64,000 nucleotides of DNA from Streptomyces xanthii (GCF_014621695.1 NZ_CP061281.1:6076001-6140000); one strand, 5' to 3'; positions 42,449-51,365 are shown, numbered from the stretch's first letter. Translations and numbers: made by a program. The notes: generated from the letters alone by a model not told the origin.

Positions 42449-43855
42449 GTGACGTCCCGTACCCCGCGCGACTCCCGGCTCCGACTTGTCCGCCCCCGCC
42501 GCCAGCCGCTGGCGCCCCCTGCCCCGCGTGCCGCGACCCGCCGCACCGCCCCACGCCCCCCGGAGGGCACCCCGCCCCCGGCCGAGCTGGCCCGCACCGC
42601 CCGCGAGGGCCTCGCCGGCGCGGTCCGGGTGGCGCGCTGGGCCGACGCCGCCCTGAGCCCCGGCAGCGCCATGGGCGCCCGCGACGGCAAGGGCACCCTC
42701 TCCGACGCCACCGCGCGGCGCGCCGCCGACGACCTCGGCCTCACCGTGCGCCAGGTCCGGGCCGACTGGGACACCGCCCGCCTCGCCGGACTCGTCGAGG
42801 TGCACGGCGACAGCGCGCGCCCCGGCTGGCGGCTGCGCGCCTGGGACCGCGACGACACCGCCGTGCTGCGCGGCTGGGTCGCCCTCTTCGACGCCTGGTC
42901 GCTGGTCCACCCCGCGCCCGGCGCCCTGGAGGCGGCCGCGGTCGCCGAGGCCGTCGAGGCCATGCCCCAGCTGCTGTCCTTCCTCCAGCTGATGGCGGGA
43001 CCCGTCGCCACCGAGCAGCTCCTCGACCTGCTCGGCCAGCGCGTCACCGAGCTGCGCACCGAACGCTGCGAGATCCCCTACGGCCCCCACCTGGAGGCCG
43101 ACGGACCGGGCGGCCCCGGCACGGCCGAGGACACCCCGCTCCTGCCACTCCTGGACTGGGCGCTCAGCGGCCTCGCCGCCGTGGGAGCGCTCACCTACGC
43201 CGACGGCCATGCCACCCTCACCCCGCTCGGCAGCTGGGCGGTCTGGGTCCGGCTCGAGCAGATCTGCGTGGCCGCCCAGTCACCCGCCGGGAACATCGAG
43301 GTCGCCGCCGAGGACATGCTGCGCGGCTGTGCCCGGCTGCGTCCCAAGGCGGCCCGCGACGAGTACCGGGCCTGGCTCGCCGCACGCGACATCGGCAACG
43401 CTGTCACCGAGCTCCTGGACGCCGCCCGCGGCGAGGACGCCCTGCTGCGCGGGCTCGCCTTCGAGGCGCTGCGCGTCGTCGGCGCCCCGGCCGAGCCCGA
43501 GGTCCGCAAGGCGGCCGACGACCCCGGCCTGCGCGCCTACGCCCGGCTGTGGCTCGCCGAGCACGAGGGCGCCGACCCCGAGGACGTGCACACCGTGCTC
43601 ACCCGCGAGGAGGCCACCTGGCTGTGGGTCGACACCGCCGCGGCCGTCGCCGACCACGGCGAGGCCCCGCTCCTGGTCCGGCACCTGGAGTCCGCGGTCC
43701 AGCCCACCGTGCCCGCGCTCATCGACGAGGTCCGCGCCGTCGGCCACCCGCGCACCGTGCAGGTCCTGGTCGCCCTCGCGGCCGCGCACCCCGACCCGGC
43801 GCTCGCCAAGGCCGTCCGCCGGGCCGCCTTCCAGGTCCACACCGGCGGAGCCTGA
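42449..43855 (+). CDS. Hypothetical HEAT-like repeat protein
   Basis: The 468-residue cytoplasmic protein has a basic Pro/Arg-rich N-terminus (residues 1-45) and a wHTH-like middle (ARRAADDLGLTVRQVRADWDTARLAGLVEV). The C-terminus is Ala/Glu-rich and helical with repeated LL..A.RG..ALLRGLAFEALRVVG-like units that resemble HEAT repeats. Function unknown. The GTG start has GAGACT exactly 6 bases upstream. Confidence 0.6.
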   Translation: MTSRTPRDSRLRLVRPRRQPLAPPAPRAATRRTAPRPPEGTPPPAELARTAREGLAGAVRVARWADAALSPGSAMGARDGKGTLSDATARRAADDLGLTVRQVRADWDTARLAGLVEVHGDSARPGWRLRAWDRDDTAVLRGWVALFDAWSLVHPAPGALEAAAVAEAVEAMPQLLSFLQLMAGPVATEQLLDLLGQRVTELRTERCEIPYGPHLEADGPGGPGTAEDTPLLPLLDWALSGLAAVGALTYADGHATLTPLGSWAVWVRLEQICVAAQSPAGNIEVAAEDMLRGCARLRPKAARDEYRAWLAARDIGNAVTELLDAARGEDALLRGLAFEALRVVGAPAEPEVRKAADDPGLRAYARLWLAEHEGADPEDVHTVLTREEATWLWVDTAAAVADHGEAPLLVRHLESAVQPTVPALIDEVRAVGHPRTVQVLVALAAAHPDPALAKAVRRAAFQVHTGGA

Positions 43856-43868
43856 CCGACGGCAGGGC

Positions 43869-44756
43869 TCACCGGAAGGTGTTGCACTGCGCCATGTCGC
43901 CGCTCTCGTAGCCCTGGTAGAACCACTGCCGGCGCTGCTGGGACGAGCCGTGCGTCCACGACTCGGGCGTCACCCGGCCCTGGAACTTCTCCTGGATGCG
44001 GTCGTCGCCCACCGCGGCGGCCGCGTCAAGGCCGTCGCGGATGTCGGCGTCCGTCAGGCTCGTGATCAGCGGCCGGCCCGTGGACTCGTCCGGCGTCCTC
44101 GTGGCGTGCCGGGCCCACACCCCCGCGTAGCAGTCGGCCTGCAGCTCGACCTTCACCGCGTTGCTGTTCTGGCCGGTACGGCCGTCCTGCGCCCGCTGCA
44201 GCGTGCCCATCAGGTTCTGCACGTGGTGCCCGTACTCGTGCGCCACCACGTAGGCCTGCGCGAACGGGCCGCCGCTCGCCCCGAACTTCGAGCGCAGCTC
44301 CTCGAAGAAGCCGAGGTCGAGATAGACCTTCCGGTCGCCGGGGCAGTAGAAGGGCCCGACCGCCGAGGACGCCCGGCCGCAGGCCGTCGACACCTGGTTC
44401 GTGAAGAGCACCGTGGAGGCGGGGGAGTACCGGCCCTGGCGGCGCTGGAACTCGCCGGTCCAGTAGTCCTGGAGGCTGTTGACCACCGCGACGGTCCGGC
44501 AGTCCTGCTGCGTGTTCGCGTCCTCGCCCGTACGGCAGTGCTGCTCCACCTGCGCCGCGCTCGACACCGACGTCGCCGGGGTGCCGGAGCCGTCCGACGA
44601 GAGGCCGAACTCGTTCGTGCCGAAGAACAGCCCGAGCAGCAGGGCGATCAGCCCGGCGAAACCGCCGCCGACCGTCGCCTTCCCGCCGGGGATCCGGCTG
44701 CCCCGCACGTCCTGGACCTCCGAGGTGTCCAGCCGCGCGTCGTCGTCGAACTGCAT
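43869..44756 (-). CDS. Neutral zinc metallopeptidase (YpfJ/PF04228 family)
   Basis: The 295-residue protein has a short cytoplasmic N-terminus, one membrane helix (residues about 30-47), and an external domain with the zinc motif AHEYGHHVQ near residue 172 and a downstream Glu in VKVELQADCYAGVW. Several Cys suggest disulfides. Substrate unknown. It converges on the gene at 42449. Confidence 0.82.
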   Translation of the reverse strand: MQFDDDARLDTSEVQDVRGSRIPGGKATVGGGFAGLIALLLGLFFGTNEFGLSSDGSGTPATSVSSAAQVEQHCRTGEDANTQQDCRTVAVVNSLQDYWTGEFQRRQGRYSPASTVLFTNQVSTACGRASSAVGPFYCPGDRKVYLDLGFFEELRSKFGASGGPFAQAYVVAHEYGHHVQNLMGTLQRAQDGRTGQNSNAVKVELQADCYAGVWARHATRTPDESTGRPLITSLTDADIRDGLDAAAAVGDDRIQEKFQGRVTPESWTHGSSQQRRQWFYQGYESGDMAQCNTFR

Positions 44757-44942
44757 GCGCCACCGCCTGGGTCGTGTCTTCGCCGAGGGGCGGGACCGGG
44801 AGCCCGTGCCGCCGTTCCTCATCCTCGGGCGCGCGGCCGCGCCGGGCCCGGTCCGTGGGCCGAACGGGGGATGCGCCCAGGTCGGACGGGGCGGGCGGCG
44901 GCCCGGCAAAAGCGTTTGCATCCCACCGTTAAACTGTCTCGT

Positions 44943-44969
44943 ATGACGTTTCTTCTCTGGGTGCATTAG
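44943..44969 (+). CDS. Possible leader peptide MTFLLWVH upstream of ABC-F
   Basis: A nine-codon frame (eight residues and stop) starts with ATG 44943, 7 bases after TAAACT (44930-44935), so it could itself be translated leaderless. It ends 60 bases before the ABC-F start. Short leader peptides that stall ribosomes control many ABC-F resistance genes. No clear terminator/antiterminator was worked out. Confidence 0.3.
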   Translation: MTFLLWVH

Positions 44970-45029
44970 CGGCGCCGACCGGCCCTCGCCCTGTCAATCC
45001 GCTGTTGATCCATTCCTGGAGACCCACTC

Positions 45030-46628
45030 GTGATCACCGCCTCCGGCATCGAACTGCGCGCCGGCGCCCGCATCCTCATCGAGAACGCCAGCTTCCGTGT
45101 CGCCAAGGGCGACCGCATCGGCCTGGTCGGCCGCAACGGGGCGGGCAAGACCACCCTCACCAAGTGCCTGGCCGGCGAGGGCATCCCGGCCGGCGGCACC
45201 ATCAGCCGCTCCGGTGAGGTCGGCTACCTGCCGCAGGACCCGCGCACCGGCGACCTCGACGTCCTGGCCCGCGACCGCATCCTGTCCGCCCGCGGCCTCG
45301 ACGTCCTGATGCGCAAGATGCGGGAGAACGAGCAGCGGATCGCGACCGGCACCGGCGCCACCCAGGCCAAGGCCCTGCGCCAGTACGAGCGCCAGGAGAC
45401 CGAGTTCCTCACCAAGGGCGGGTACGCCGCCGAGGCCGAGGCCGCCACGATCGCCGCCGCGCTCAACCTCCCGGACCGTGTGCTCGGTCAGCCCCTGCAC
45501 ACCCTCTCCGGTGGTCAGCGCCGCCGCATCGAGCTGGCCCGCATCCTGTTCTCGGACGCGGACACCCTGCTCCTCGACGAGCCGACCAACCACCTCGACG
45601 CCGACTCCATCATCTGGCTGCGGGACTACCTGAAGACGTACAGCGGCGGCTTCATCGTGATCTCCCACGACGTCGACCTCGTCGAGACGGTCGTCAACAA
45701 GGTCTTCTACCTGGACGCCAACCGCTCCACGATCGACGTCTACAACATGGGCTGGAAGCTCTACCAGCAGCAGCGCGAGGCCGACGAGAAGCGCCGCAAG
45801 CGCGAGCGTCAGAACGCGGAGAAGAAGGCCGCGACGCTGAACGCGCAGGCCGACAAGATGCGCGCCAAGGCGACCAAGACCGTCGCCGCGCAGAACATGG
45901 CCAAGCGCGCCGACAAGCTCCTCGCCGGTCTCGAGGAGGTCCGCCAGTCCGACAAGGTCGCCAAGCTGCGCTTCCCCGAGCCCTCGCCGTGCGGCAAGAC
46001 GCCGCTCATGGCCGAGGGCCTGTCGAAGTCGTACGGCTCCCTGGAGATCTTCACCGACGTCGACCTGGCCATCGACAAGGGCTCCCGCGTCGTCATCCTC
46101 GGCCTCAACGGCGCGGGCAAGACGACCCTGCTCAAGCTCCTCGGCGGCGCCGAGAAGCCCGACACCGGCCAGGTCATCGAGGGCCACGGCCTCAAGCTCG
46201 GCTACTACGCGCAGGAGCACGAGACCCTCGACCCGGAGCGCACGGTCCTGGAGAACATGCGCTCCGCCGCCCCCGACCTCGACCTGGTCCAGGTGCGCAA
46301 GACGCTCGGCTCGTTCCTGTTCTCCGGCGACGACGTCGACAAGCCGGCCGGAGTCCTCTCCGGCGGCGAGAAGACCCGACTGGCCCTGGCCACCCTCGTC
46401 GTCTCCTCGGCCAACGTGCTGCTCCTCGACGAGCCGACGAACAACCTGGACCCGGCCAGCCGCGAGGAGATCCTCGGCGCGCTGCGCACCTACAAGGGCG
46501 CGGTCGTCCTCGTCACGCACGACGAGGGCGCCGTCGACGCCCTCCAGCCGGAGCGGATCATCCTGCTGCCGGACGGCATCGAGGACCTGTGGGGCCAGGG
46601 CTACGCGGACCTCGTCGCCCTCGCCTGA
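45030..46628 (+). CDS. ABC-F family ribosome-associated ATPase
   Basis: The 532-residue protein has two ABC domains and no membrane segments. Walker A sites are GRNGAGKTTL near residue 35 and GLNGAGKTTLLK near 360; signatures LSGGQRRRIELAR near 157 and LSGGEKTRLALA near 445; LLLDEPTNHLDAD and LLLDEPTNNLDP are the Walker B regions. A charged linker (KRRKRERQNAEKKAA, about 250-300) is the P-site tRNA interaction motif of ABC-F proteins. It acts on stalled or drug-bound ribosomes; whether it gives antibiotic resistance is unknown. GGAG 9 bases before GTG 45030 supports the start. Confidence 0.92.
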   Translation: MITASGIELRAGARILIENASFRVAKGDRIGLVGRNGAGKTTLTKCLAGEGIPAGGTISRSGEVGYLPQDPRTGDLDVLARDRILSARGLDVLMRKMRENEQRIATGTGATQAKALRQYERQETEFLTKGGYAAEAEAATIAAALNLPDRVLGQPLHTLSGGQRRRIELARILFSDADTLLLDEPTNHLDADSIIWLRDYLKTYSGGFIVISHDVDLVETVVNKVFYLDANRSTIDVYNMGWKLYQQQREADEKRRKRERQNAEKKAATLNAQADKMRAKATKTVAAQNMAKRADKLLAGLEEVRQSDKVAKLRFPEPSPCGKTPLMAEGLSKSYGSLEIFTDVDLAIDKGSRVVILGLNGAGKTTLLKLLGGAEKPDTGQVIEGHGLKLGYYAQEHETLDPERTVLENMRSAAPDLDLVQVRKTLGSFLFSGDDVDKPAGVLSGGEKTRLALATLVVSSANVLLLDEPTNNLDPASREEILGALRTYKGAVVLVTHDEGAVDALQPERIILLPDGIEDLWGQGYADLVALA

Positions 46629-46663
46629 GGCGACGGCACGGACACCGTGCGTCAGCACGGCTT

Positions 46664-46961
46664 GATCGAAAGAATGATCCACTCCGTATGGATCATTCGG
46701 CCGAGCCGTGATCCTTCATCTGAGTGAGACCGCCTCGTACCGCGGTGTGTCCGTGGCGCTCCGAGCCGCCCTGGGGGCCGTAGAACCCTTGCGGCGCCTG
46801 GGGAGTCACTGACCTGCCGGTTCTTTCGCGCGGACCGTTCCGGGCGCCGCGCGAGTCCGGCGGAACCCCTGATTCCACTCGTGTGGATCCCCGTACGGCT
46901 CCCCATCGGCCGCCTACAGACCTTGTCGAATGGGTGGCCAGGAAGCCCAAGAGGGGTGATC
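46664..46961. promoter_or_regulatory. GATC cluster with perfect palindrome upstream of gbn
   Basis: Six GATC sites (46664, 46676, 46691, 46710, 46886, 46958) fall in 298 bases; at this GC content about one per 400 is expected. Two lie in a perfect inverted repeat, GAATGATCCA / CTCCGTA / TGGATCATTC (46672-46698). The Gbn nucleoid protein binds GATC motifs, so autoregulation is a natural hypothesis. Confidence 0.6.
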
Positions 46962-47000
46962 ATGGGAATTCCAGAGCGCACTTCCCATGAGGAGGCACGG

Positions 47001-47222
47001 GTGGCCGAGACTCTGAAGAAGGGCAGCCGGGTGACCGGCGCCGCGCGCGACAAGCTCGCGGCAGACCTGAAGAAAAAGTACGACTCCGGTGCGAGCATCC
47101 GAGCGCTGGCCGAGGAGACCGGCCGCTCGTATGGCTTCGTGCACCGGATGCTGAGCGAGTCCGGGGTCGCGCTGCGAGGTCGCGGCGGGGCCACGCGAGG
47201 AAAGAAGGCCGCGGCGAGCTGA
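47001..47222 (+). CDS. gbn: Gbn-like small helix-turn-helix nucleoid protein
   Basis: The 73-residue basic protein has a helical N-terminus (ETLKKGSRVTGAARDKL), a helix-turn-helix (SIRALAEETGRSYGFVHRML, about residues 33-52) and a Gly/Arg/Lys tail (RGRGGATRGKKAAAS). It matches the Streptomyces GATC-binding nucleoid-associated protein Gbn, known to affect development and antibiotic production. GTG 47001 is chosen because GAGGAGG lies 6 bases upstream; longer frames upstream lack a site. The enoyl-CoA hydratase gene downstream matches the S. coelicolor order, from memory. Confidence 0.85.
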   Translation: MAETLKKGSRVTGAARDKLAADLKKKYDSGASIRALAEETGRSYGFVHRMLSESGVALRGRGGATRGKKAAAS

Positions 47223-47278
47223 CGCGTTTCGCTCAGCTCTCCGTTCCGACTCGTTCGGTTCACCGGCTCCGTCGGTGA

Positions 47279-47312
47279 CCACCCGGTCGGTCGGCTGGCC
47301 GACCGGGTGGTT
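47279..47312. terminator. Terminator after gbn
   Basis: ACCACCCGGTCGG (47279-47291) and CCGACCGGGTGGT (47300-47312) form a perfect 13-base stem with an 8-base loop, about 57 bases past the gbn stop. Confidence 0.85.
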
Positions 47313-47370
47313 ACTGTGCAGTCACTTACGCTTCGCGCGTGCTCACGACTGCGCAGACCCGGAGGTCCCG

Positions 47371-48162
47371 ATGACCAAGACCGCACCCCTGCTCGACAAG
47401 GACGGCGTCCAGCTCATCGTCGACGACACGATCGCCACGGTGACGCTGACCAACCCGGACAAGCGCAACGCCCAGAGTCCCGCGCTGTGGCGGGCGTTGG
47501 TCGAGGCCGGGCGTTCCCTGCCGGGTTCCGTGCGGGTGGTCGTGCTGCGCGGTGAGGGCAAGTCCTTCTCCGCCGGCCTGGACCGTCAGGCGTTCACGCC
47601 CGAGGGGTTCGACGGCGAGCCGTCCTTCATCGACCTGGCCCGCGGCGGCGAGGAGTTGCTCGACTCCACCATCGCCGAGTACCAGGACGCTTTCACCTGG
47701 CTGCGCCGCGGCGACATCCTCTCCGTGGCCGCGGTCCAGGGACACGCGATCGGCGCGGGCTTCCAGCTCGCGCTCTCCTGCGACCTGCGCGTCGTCGCCG
47801 ACGACGTGCAGTTCTCCATGCGGGAGACCAGCCTCGGGCTCGTCCCCGACCTCACCGGCACGCATCCGCTCGTCGGCCTGGTCGGATACGCCCGCGCGCT
47901 TGAGATCTGCGTGACCGGGCGCTACGTCCACGCCGACGAGGCCGTGCGCAGCGGCCTCGCCAACGTCGCCGTGCCCGGTGACCAGCTCGAGGACGCCACG
48001 CGTGACCTCGTCGCCGCGCTCGTCGCCGCGCCCCGCGACGCCGTCATCGAGACCAAGGTGCTCCTTCAGGGCGCCGCCGGTCGCACCCTCGACGAGCAGC
48101 GCGTCGCCGAGCGCGCCGCGCAGGGCCGCCGGCTGCGCGACCTGGCGGGCCTCGGCGACTGA
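47371..48162 (+). CDS. Enoyl-CoA hydratase/isomerase family protein
   Basis: The 263-residue crotonase-fold protein has the oxyanion-hole segments GEGKSFSAGLDRQAF near residue 62 and VQGHAIGAGFQLALSCD near 120, with MRETSLGLVPDLTG near 150. The canonical catalytic Glu positions are partly changed, so hydratase versus isomerase activity is unclear. GGAGG 5 bases before ATG 47371 fixes the start. Confidence 0.85.
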   Translation: MTKTAPLLDKDGVQLIVDDTIATVTLTNPDKRNAQSPALWRALVEAGRSLPGSVRVVVLRGEGKSFSAGLDRQAFTPEGFDGEPSFIDLARGGEELLDSTIAEYQDAFTWLRRGDILSVAAVQGHAIGAGFQLALSCDLRVVADDVQFSMRETSLGLVPDLTGTHPLVGLVGYARALEICVTGRYVHADEAVRSGLANVAVPGDQLEDATRDLVAALVAAPRDAVIETKVLLQGAAGRTLDEQRVAERAAQGRRLRDLAGLGD

Positions 48163-48187
48163 CCTCCGCCGCCCGGCGGAGCCGCGG

Positions 48188-48958
48188 TCAGTCCGCGCTC
48201 TCCGTCACCAGCACCGCGACCGTCGGGCGGTCCGGGAGCGCCGTCGTCACGGCCTCCCGGACCGCCCGCGCCACGTCCAGCGCGCGGGCCCCCCGGGCCA
48301 CCGCGAGTTCCACCCGCACATGACGGCGGGGCAGGGCGGCCTCGCCCTGCCGCCCCTGCGCCCGCTCCTCGATGTGGACCGGGCGGCCGAGACCGCCGAG
48401 GGCGCCGGTCAGCCGCGCCACGCCCGGCACCGCGCGTGCCGCGTCGGCGACCCGGCCCGCGTCGCCGTTCCCGTTCCCGCCCCCGCTCGTGTCCGCACCG
48501 GGCGGCGGCTTCTCTTCCGGTGTCCGAGGCTGCTCCCGCCGCGCCGAAGCCGGCGTAGCCCCCGGTTCGAGCAGCTCCGTCACCCGTACGTCGATCTCGG
48601 CCACGACCAGTCCGAGGCCGCTGTCCGCCGCCCGGGCCAGCGCCGTCCGCAGCCGCCCGGCGGCCCCGGGCAGCGGCTCGTCCGGCGCCGCCGCGCACTC
48701 CGCGACGATCCGCAGCGGTCCCGGCGGCAGCGCGCTCGGCGGGGCCGGCACCCCCGCCTCGTACGCCGTGCCGGTGTCGGCGAGGGACAGGCGCAGGGCG
48801 CCGAGGCGCAGCCCGGGCAGGTCGTCCACCGACCGGCGCAGTACCGCCCCGGCGGCCGGCTCCGCGATCCACGCCCCGTCGCCGGGCCCGCCGAGCGGCA
48901 GCAGCCGCCCCAGTCCCAGGTGCTGTCGTACGGCCTGTGTCCAGTGGTCAGCGGTCAT
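48188..48958 (-). CDS. Asp23-cluster associated hypothetical protein
   Basis: The 256-residue protein is soluble, with a Pro/Ala/Gly-rich low-complexity middle (about residues 150-185). Two halves (LRIVAECAAAPDEPLPG..., HVRVELAVARGARALDVARAVREAV) resemble Asp23/Gls24 beta-alpha units. It is divergent from the Asp23 operon. CAGCCT lies exactly 6 bases upstream of ATG 48958, suggesting leaderless expression. Function unknown. Confidence 0.6.
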   Translation of the reverse strand: MTADHWTQAVRQHLGLGRLLPLGGPGDGAWIAEPAAGAVLRRSVDDLPGLRLGALRLSLADTGTAYEAGVPAPPSALPPGPLRIVAECAAAPDEPLPGAAGRLRTALARAADSGLGLVVAEIDVRVTELLEPGATPASARREQPRTPEEKPPPGADTSGGGNGNGDAGRVADAARAVPGVARLTGALGGLGRPVHIEERAQGRQGEAALPRRHVRVELAVARGARALDVARAVREAVTTALPDRPTVAVLVTESAD

Positions 48959-49068
48959 GTCCCCAGGCTGCCTCATCCCGGGCGCGAGCTTGGGTAACCG
49001 CACTTAGTGTGGGCAGAGGAAAGCAGCACCCCGCAGCGAGACCGCACCTCACAGAGGGGACAGCCCCG

Positions 49069-49542
49069 ATGAGTGACACCACGCAGAGGCCGGGCGACGC
49101 GCCCACGGCATCGACCGGGAAGAGCAGCATGACCAAGAGGGGTGGTGGTGACCCCGGTGGCCGGGGGAAGACCACCATCGCCGACGGAGTCGTCGAGAAG
49201 ATCGCCGGACTGGCCGCACGCGACGTCGACGGCGTGCACGCGATGGGCAGCGGCCTGTCCCGCACGTTCGGCGCCGTACGCGACCGCGTACCGGGCGGCG
49301 GCACGAAATCCGTGTCCCGCGGCGTCAAGGCCGAGGTCGGCGAGCTCCAGACCGCCCTCGACCTGGAGATCGTCGTCGAGTACGGCGTCTCCATCGCCGA
49401 CACCGCACGCGACGTGCGGGAGAACGTGATCAACGCCGTCGAGCGCATGACCGGCCTCGAGGTCGTCGAGGTGAACATCGCCGTCAGCGACGTGAAGCTG
49501 CCGGACGAGGAGGACGAGGAACCGGAGTCACGACTCCAGTGA
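49069..49542 (+). CDS. Asp23/Gls24 family envelope stress protein
   Basis: The 157-residue protein has a disordered Gly/Ser-rich N-terminus and an Asp23 domain (GKTTIADGVVEKIAGLAARDVDGVHAM through VINAVERMTGLEVVEVNIAVSDV), ending in an acidic tail. In Staphylococcus Asp23 is a membrane-proximal filament held by AmaP; an AmaP-like gene closes this operon. ATG 49069 follows GAGGGG at good spacing. Confidence 0.85.
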   Translation: MSDTTQRPGDAPTASTGKSSMTKRGGGDPGGRGKTTIADGVVEKIAGLAARDVDGVHAMGSGLSRTFGAVRDRVPGGGTKSVSRGVKAEVGELQTALDLEIVVEYGVSIADTARDVRENVINAVERMTGLEVVEVNIAVSDVKLPDEEDEEPESRLQ

Positions 49543-49573
49543 CAGCCGCACCGGATGGGTGGAGGAGTACAGG

Positions 49574-49759
49574 ATGAATCTGGCCGTGGTCGGCATGATC
49601 GCCGGCATGGCCCTCGGCTTCGCCGGATACTTCGGCGGGTTCGGGGCGTTTCTGCTGGTGGCGGCTCTGGGCGCCATCGGTTTCGTCGCGGGCCGGTTCC
49701 TCGAGGGGGACCTGGAACCCGGCGAGTTCTTCCGTGCCCGCGGCGACCGGCGGCGGTGA
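49574..49759 (+). CDS. DUF2273-like small membrane protein
   Basis: The 61-residue protein has two hydrophobic Gly/Ala-rich helices and a charged C-terminus (GDLEPGEFFRARGDRRR), typical of the DUF2273 proteins that accompany Asp23. GGAGGAG six bases before ATG 49574 supports the start over GTG 49559. Confidence 0.75.
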   Translation: MNLAVVGMIAGMALGFAGYFGGFGAFLLVAALGAIGFVAGRFLEGDLEPGEFFRARGDRRR

Positions 49760-49762
49760 CCG

Positions 49763-50107
49763 ATGGCGGCACAGGTCGCCCCCGCCGAGCGCGGCGCGAC
49801 CCGGATCGCCGACCGGGTCGTCGCGAAGATCGCCGCGTACGCGGCGCGTGAGGCGCTCGACGTCGTCCCCGCGGACGGGGCACCCCCGCACGCCACGGTG
49901 ACCGTCCACCACGACACGGCCCGCGTCCACGTCAGTGTCGAACTCGAGTATCCGCTGGACATCGGTGCCCAGTGCGCCGCCGTGCGTCGCCAAGTCGCGG
50001 AACGGGTAAGGACGTTGGCGGGGATGGAGGTCCCCGAGGTGGCCGTCGAGGTGGAGCGGCTGCACTCGGCGCACACCCGCGGAACGGACCGGGGGAGGAT
50101 CCGATGA
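49763..50107 (+). CDS. Second Asp23-like protein
   Basis: The 114-residue protein has a reduced Asp23/Gls24 domain (ATRIADRVVAKIAAYAAREALDVV..., HVSVELEYPLDIGAQCAAVRRQVAERV..., VPEVAVEVERL). It begins three bases after the previous stop and overlaps the next gene by ATGA, so the operon is translationally coupled here. Confidence 0.8.
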   Translation: MAAQVAPAERGATRIADRVVAKIAAYAAREALDVVPADGAPPHATVTVHHDTARVHVSVELEYPLDIGAQCAAVRRQVAERVRTLAGMEVPEVAVEVERLHSAHTRGTDRGRIR

Positions 50108-50760
50108 GCGAACCCACCGAGGCGCCGCCCGTCGCCGAGCGCGAGGGCGCCGAGCACCTGGACCAGTCCGCGTCCGCCGCTTCCTACACCGGGCAGCCCA
50201 CCCTCGACGGCGAGGACCGCACCCGCCGCTTCTGGTCGGCCCGCCGAGTCCCCGCGGCCCTCTGCGCCGTGGTCCTGCTCGGCGGGACCGGCATCCTCCT
50301 CTACGACATCGCCGCCGTACGGGCGGGCCGCCCCGCGATGGAGTGGCGCCGCTCGCTGGCCCGCGAACTCGCCGAGCGGCCCCTCGACGACACCGCCGTG
50401 CTGGTCGGCGCCGGCGTCGCCGCGGCCCTCGGTCTCTGGCTCCTCCTGCTCGCCGCGACCCCGGGGCTGCGCGCCGTCCTGCCCATGCGCCGGGTCCACG
50501 CCGACGTGCGGGCCGGCCTGCACCGCGACGCCGCCGCGATGGTGCTGCGCGACCGGGCCATGGAGGTCTCGGGCGTGCAGTCGGTACGGGTCCGGATGAA
50601 GCGTTCCAAGGTGGAGGTGCGGGCCCTGTCCCACTTCCGTCCACTCGACGACGTACGGGCCGATCTCGACGCCGCGCTCGGCGAGGGCATCCGGGAACTG
50701 GGCCTCGGCTCCGTGCCCGGACTCTCCGTGCACGTGGCGCGGCCCGGCAGGAAGGGGTGA
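50104..50760 (+). CDS. DUF6286-type membrane protein of the Asp23 operon
   Basis: The 218-residue protein has an acidic N-terminus, two membrane helices (about residues 47-68 and 100-122) and a C-terminal Asp23-like alpha/beta unit (HRDAAAMVLRDRAMEVSGVQSVRVRMKRSKVEVRAL). It likely anchors Asp23-type proteins at the membrane. Confidence 0.72.
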   Translation: MSEPTEAPPVAEREGAEHLDQSASAASYTGQPTLDGEDRTRRFWSARRVPAALCAVVLLGGTGILLYDIAAVRAGRPAMEWRRSLARELAERPLDDTAVLVGAGVAAALGLWLLLLAATPGLRAVLPMRRVHADVRAGLHRDAAAMVLRDRAMEVSGVQSVRVRMKRSKVEVRALSHFRPLDDVRADLDAALGEGIRELGLGSVPGLSVHVARPGRKG

Positions 50761-50765
50761 GCGGC

Positions 50766-51344
50766 GTGCTCAGGACCGTCAACCGGATCGTGCTCGGCCT
50801 GCTCGGGCTTGTCCTGCTGCTCGGCGGCGGCTCCGTGCTCGCGGTCGGGCTCGGGGTGAAGCCGCCCTCCTGGTGGATCCACAGCGGCTCCGACGACGTG
50901 CTGCTCAGCGTGGCGGACCGGGACCGGTGGCGGGACGAGGGCTGGTGGTGGCCCACGGTCATCGCCGTGCTCGGTGTCGTGGTGCTGCTCGCCCTGTGGT
51001 GGCTGGTGGCGCAGCTGCGGCGGCGGCGACTGACCGAGGTGCTCGTCGACACGGGGGACGGGGAGGGGGCGCTGCTGCGCGGCCGCGCGATGGAGCAGGT
51101 GCTGTGCGGTGCCGCCGAGGCGCTGGAGGGGGTCGATCACGCGGGCGTCATGCTGACGGGGCGGCGGAACGCTCCGCGGGCGCGGGTGCGGTTGAGGCTG
51201 GAGCCGCACGCGGGGCCCGGGGAGGCGTTGCGGGTTCTCTCCGAGGAGGCCGTGGGGCAGGCCCGGGAATCGGCGGGCCTGGACTCGTTGCCCGCGGAGG
51301 TTCGTCTCCGGGCGGTCAAGCACCGCGCCGAACGGGTCAGCTAG
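50766..51344 (+). CDS. amaP: AmaP-like alkaline shock membrane anchor
   Basis: The 192-residue protein has two membrane helices (about residues 8-30 and 62-83) around a short outer loop with SWWIHSGSDD, and a cytoplasmic domain related to AmaP/Asp23 (GEGALLRGRAMEQVLCGAAEALEGVDHAGV). GTG 50766 is chosen over GTG 50757, which overlaps the previous stop but leaves too short a ribosome-site spacing. Confidence 0.72.
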   Translation: MLRTVNRIVLGLLGLVLLLGGGSVLAVGLGVKPPSWWIHSGSDDVLLSVADRDRWRDEGWWWPTVIAVLGVVVLLALWWLVAQLRRRRLTEVLVDTGDGEGALLRGRAMEQVLCGAAEALEGVDHAGVMLTGRRNAPRARVRLRLEPHAGPGEALRVLSEEAVGQARESAGLDSLPAEVRLRAVKHRAERVS

Positions 51345-51365
51345 CTCTCGTCGCGGGGTGCGGCT

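Noticed and set aside
46637..46650. GCACGG-ACA-CCGTGC as a terminator of the ABC-F gene
   Set aside because: Six-base stem without a T tract; too weak to annotate confidently.
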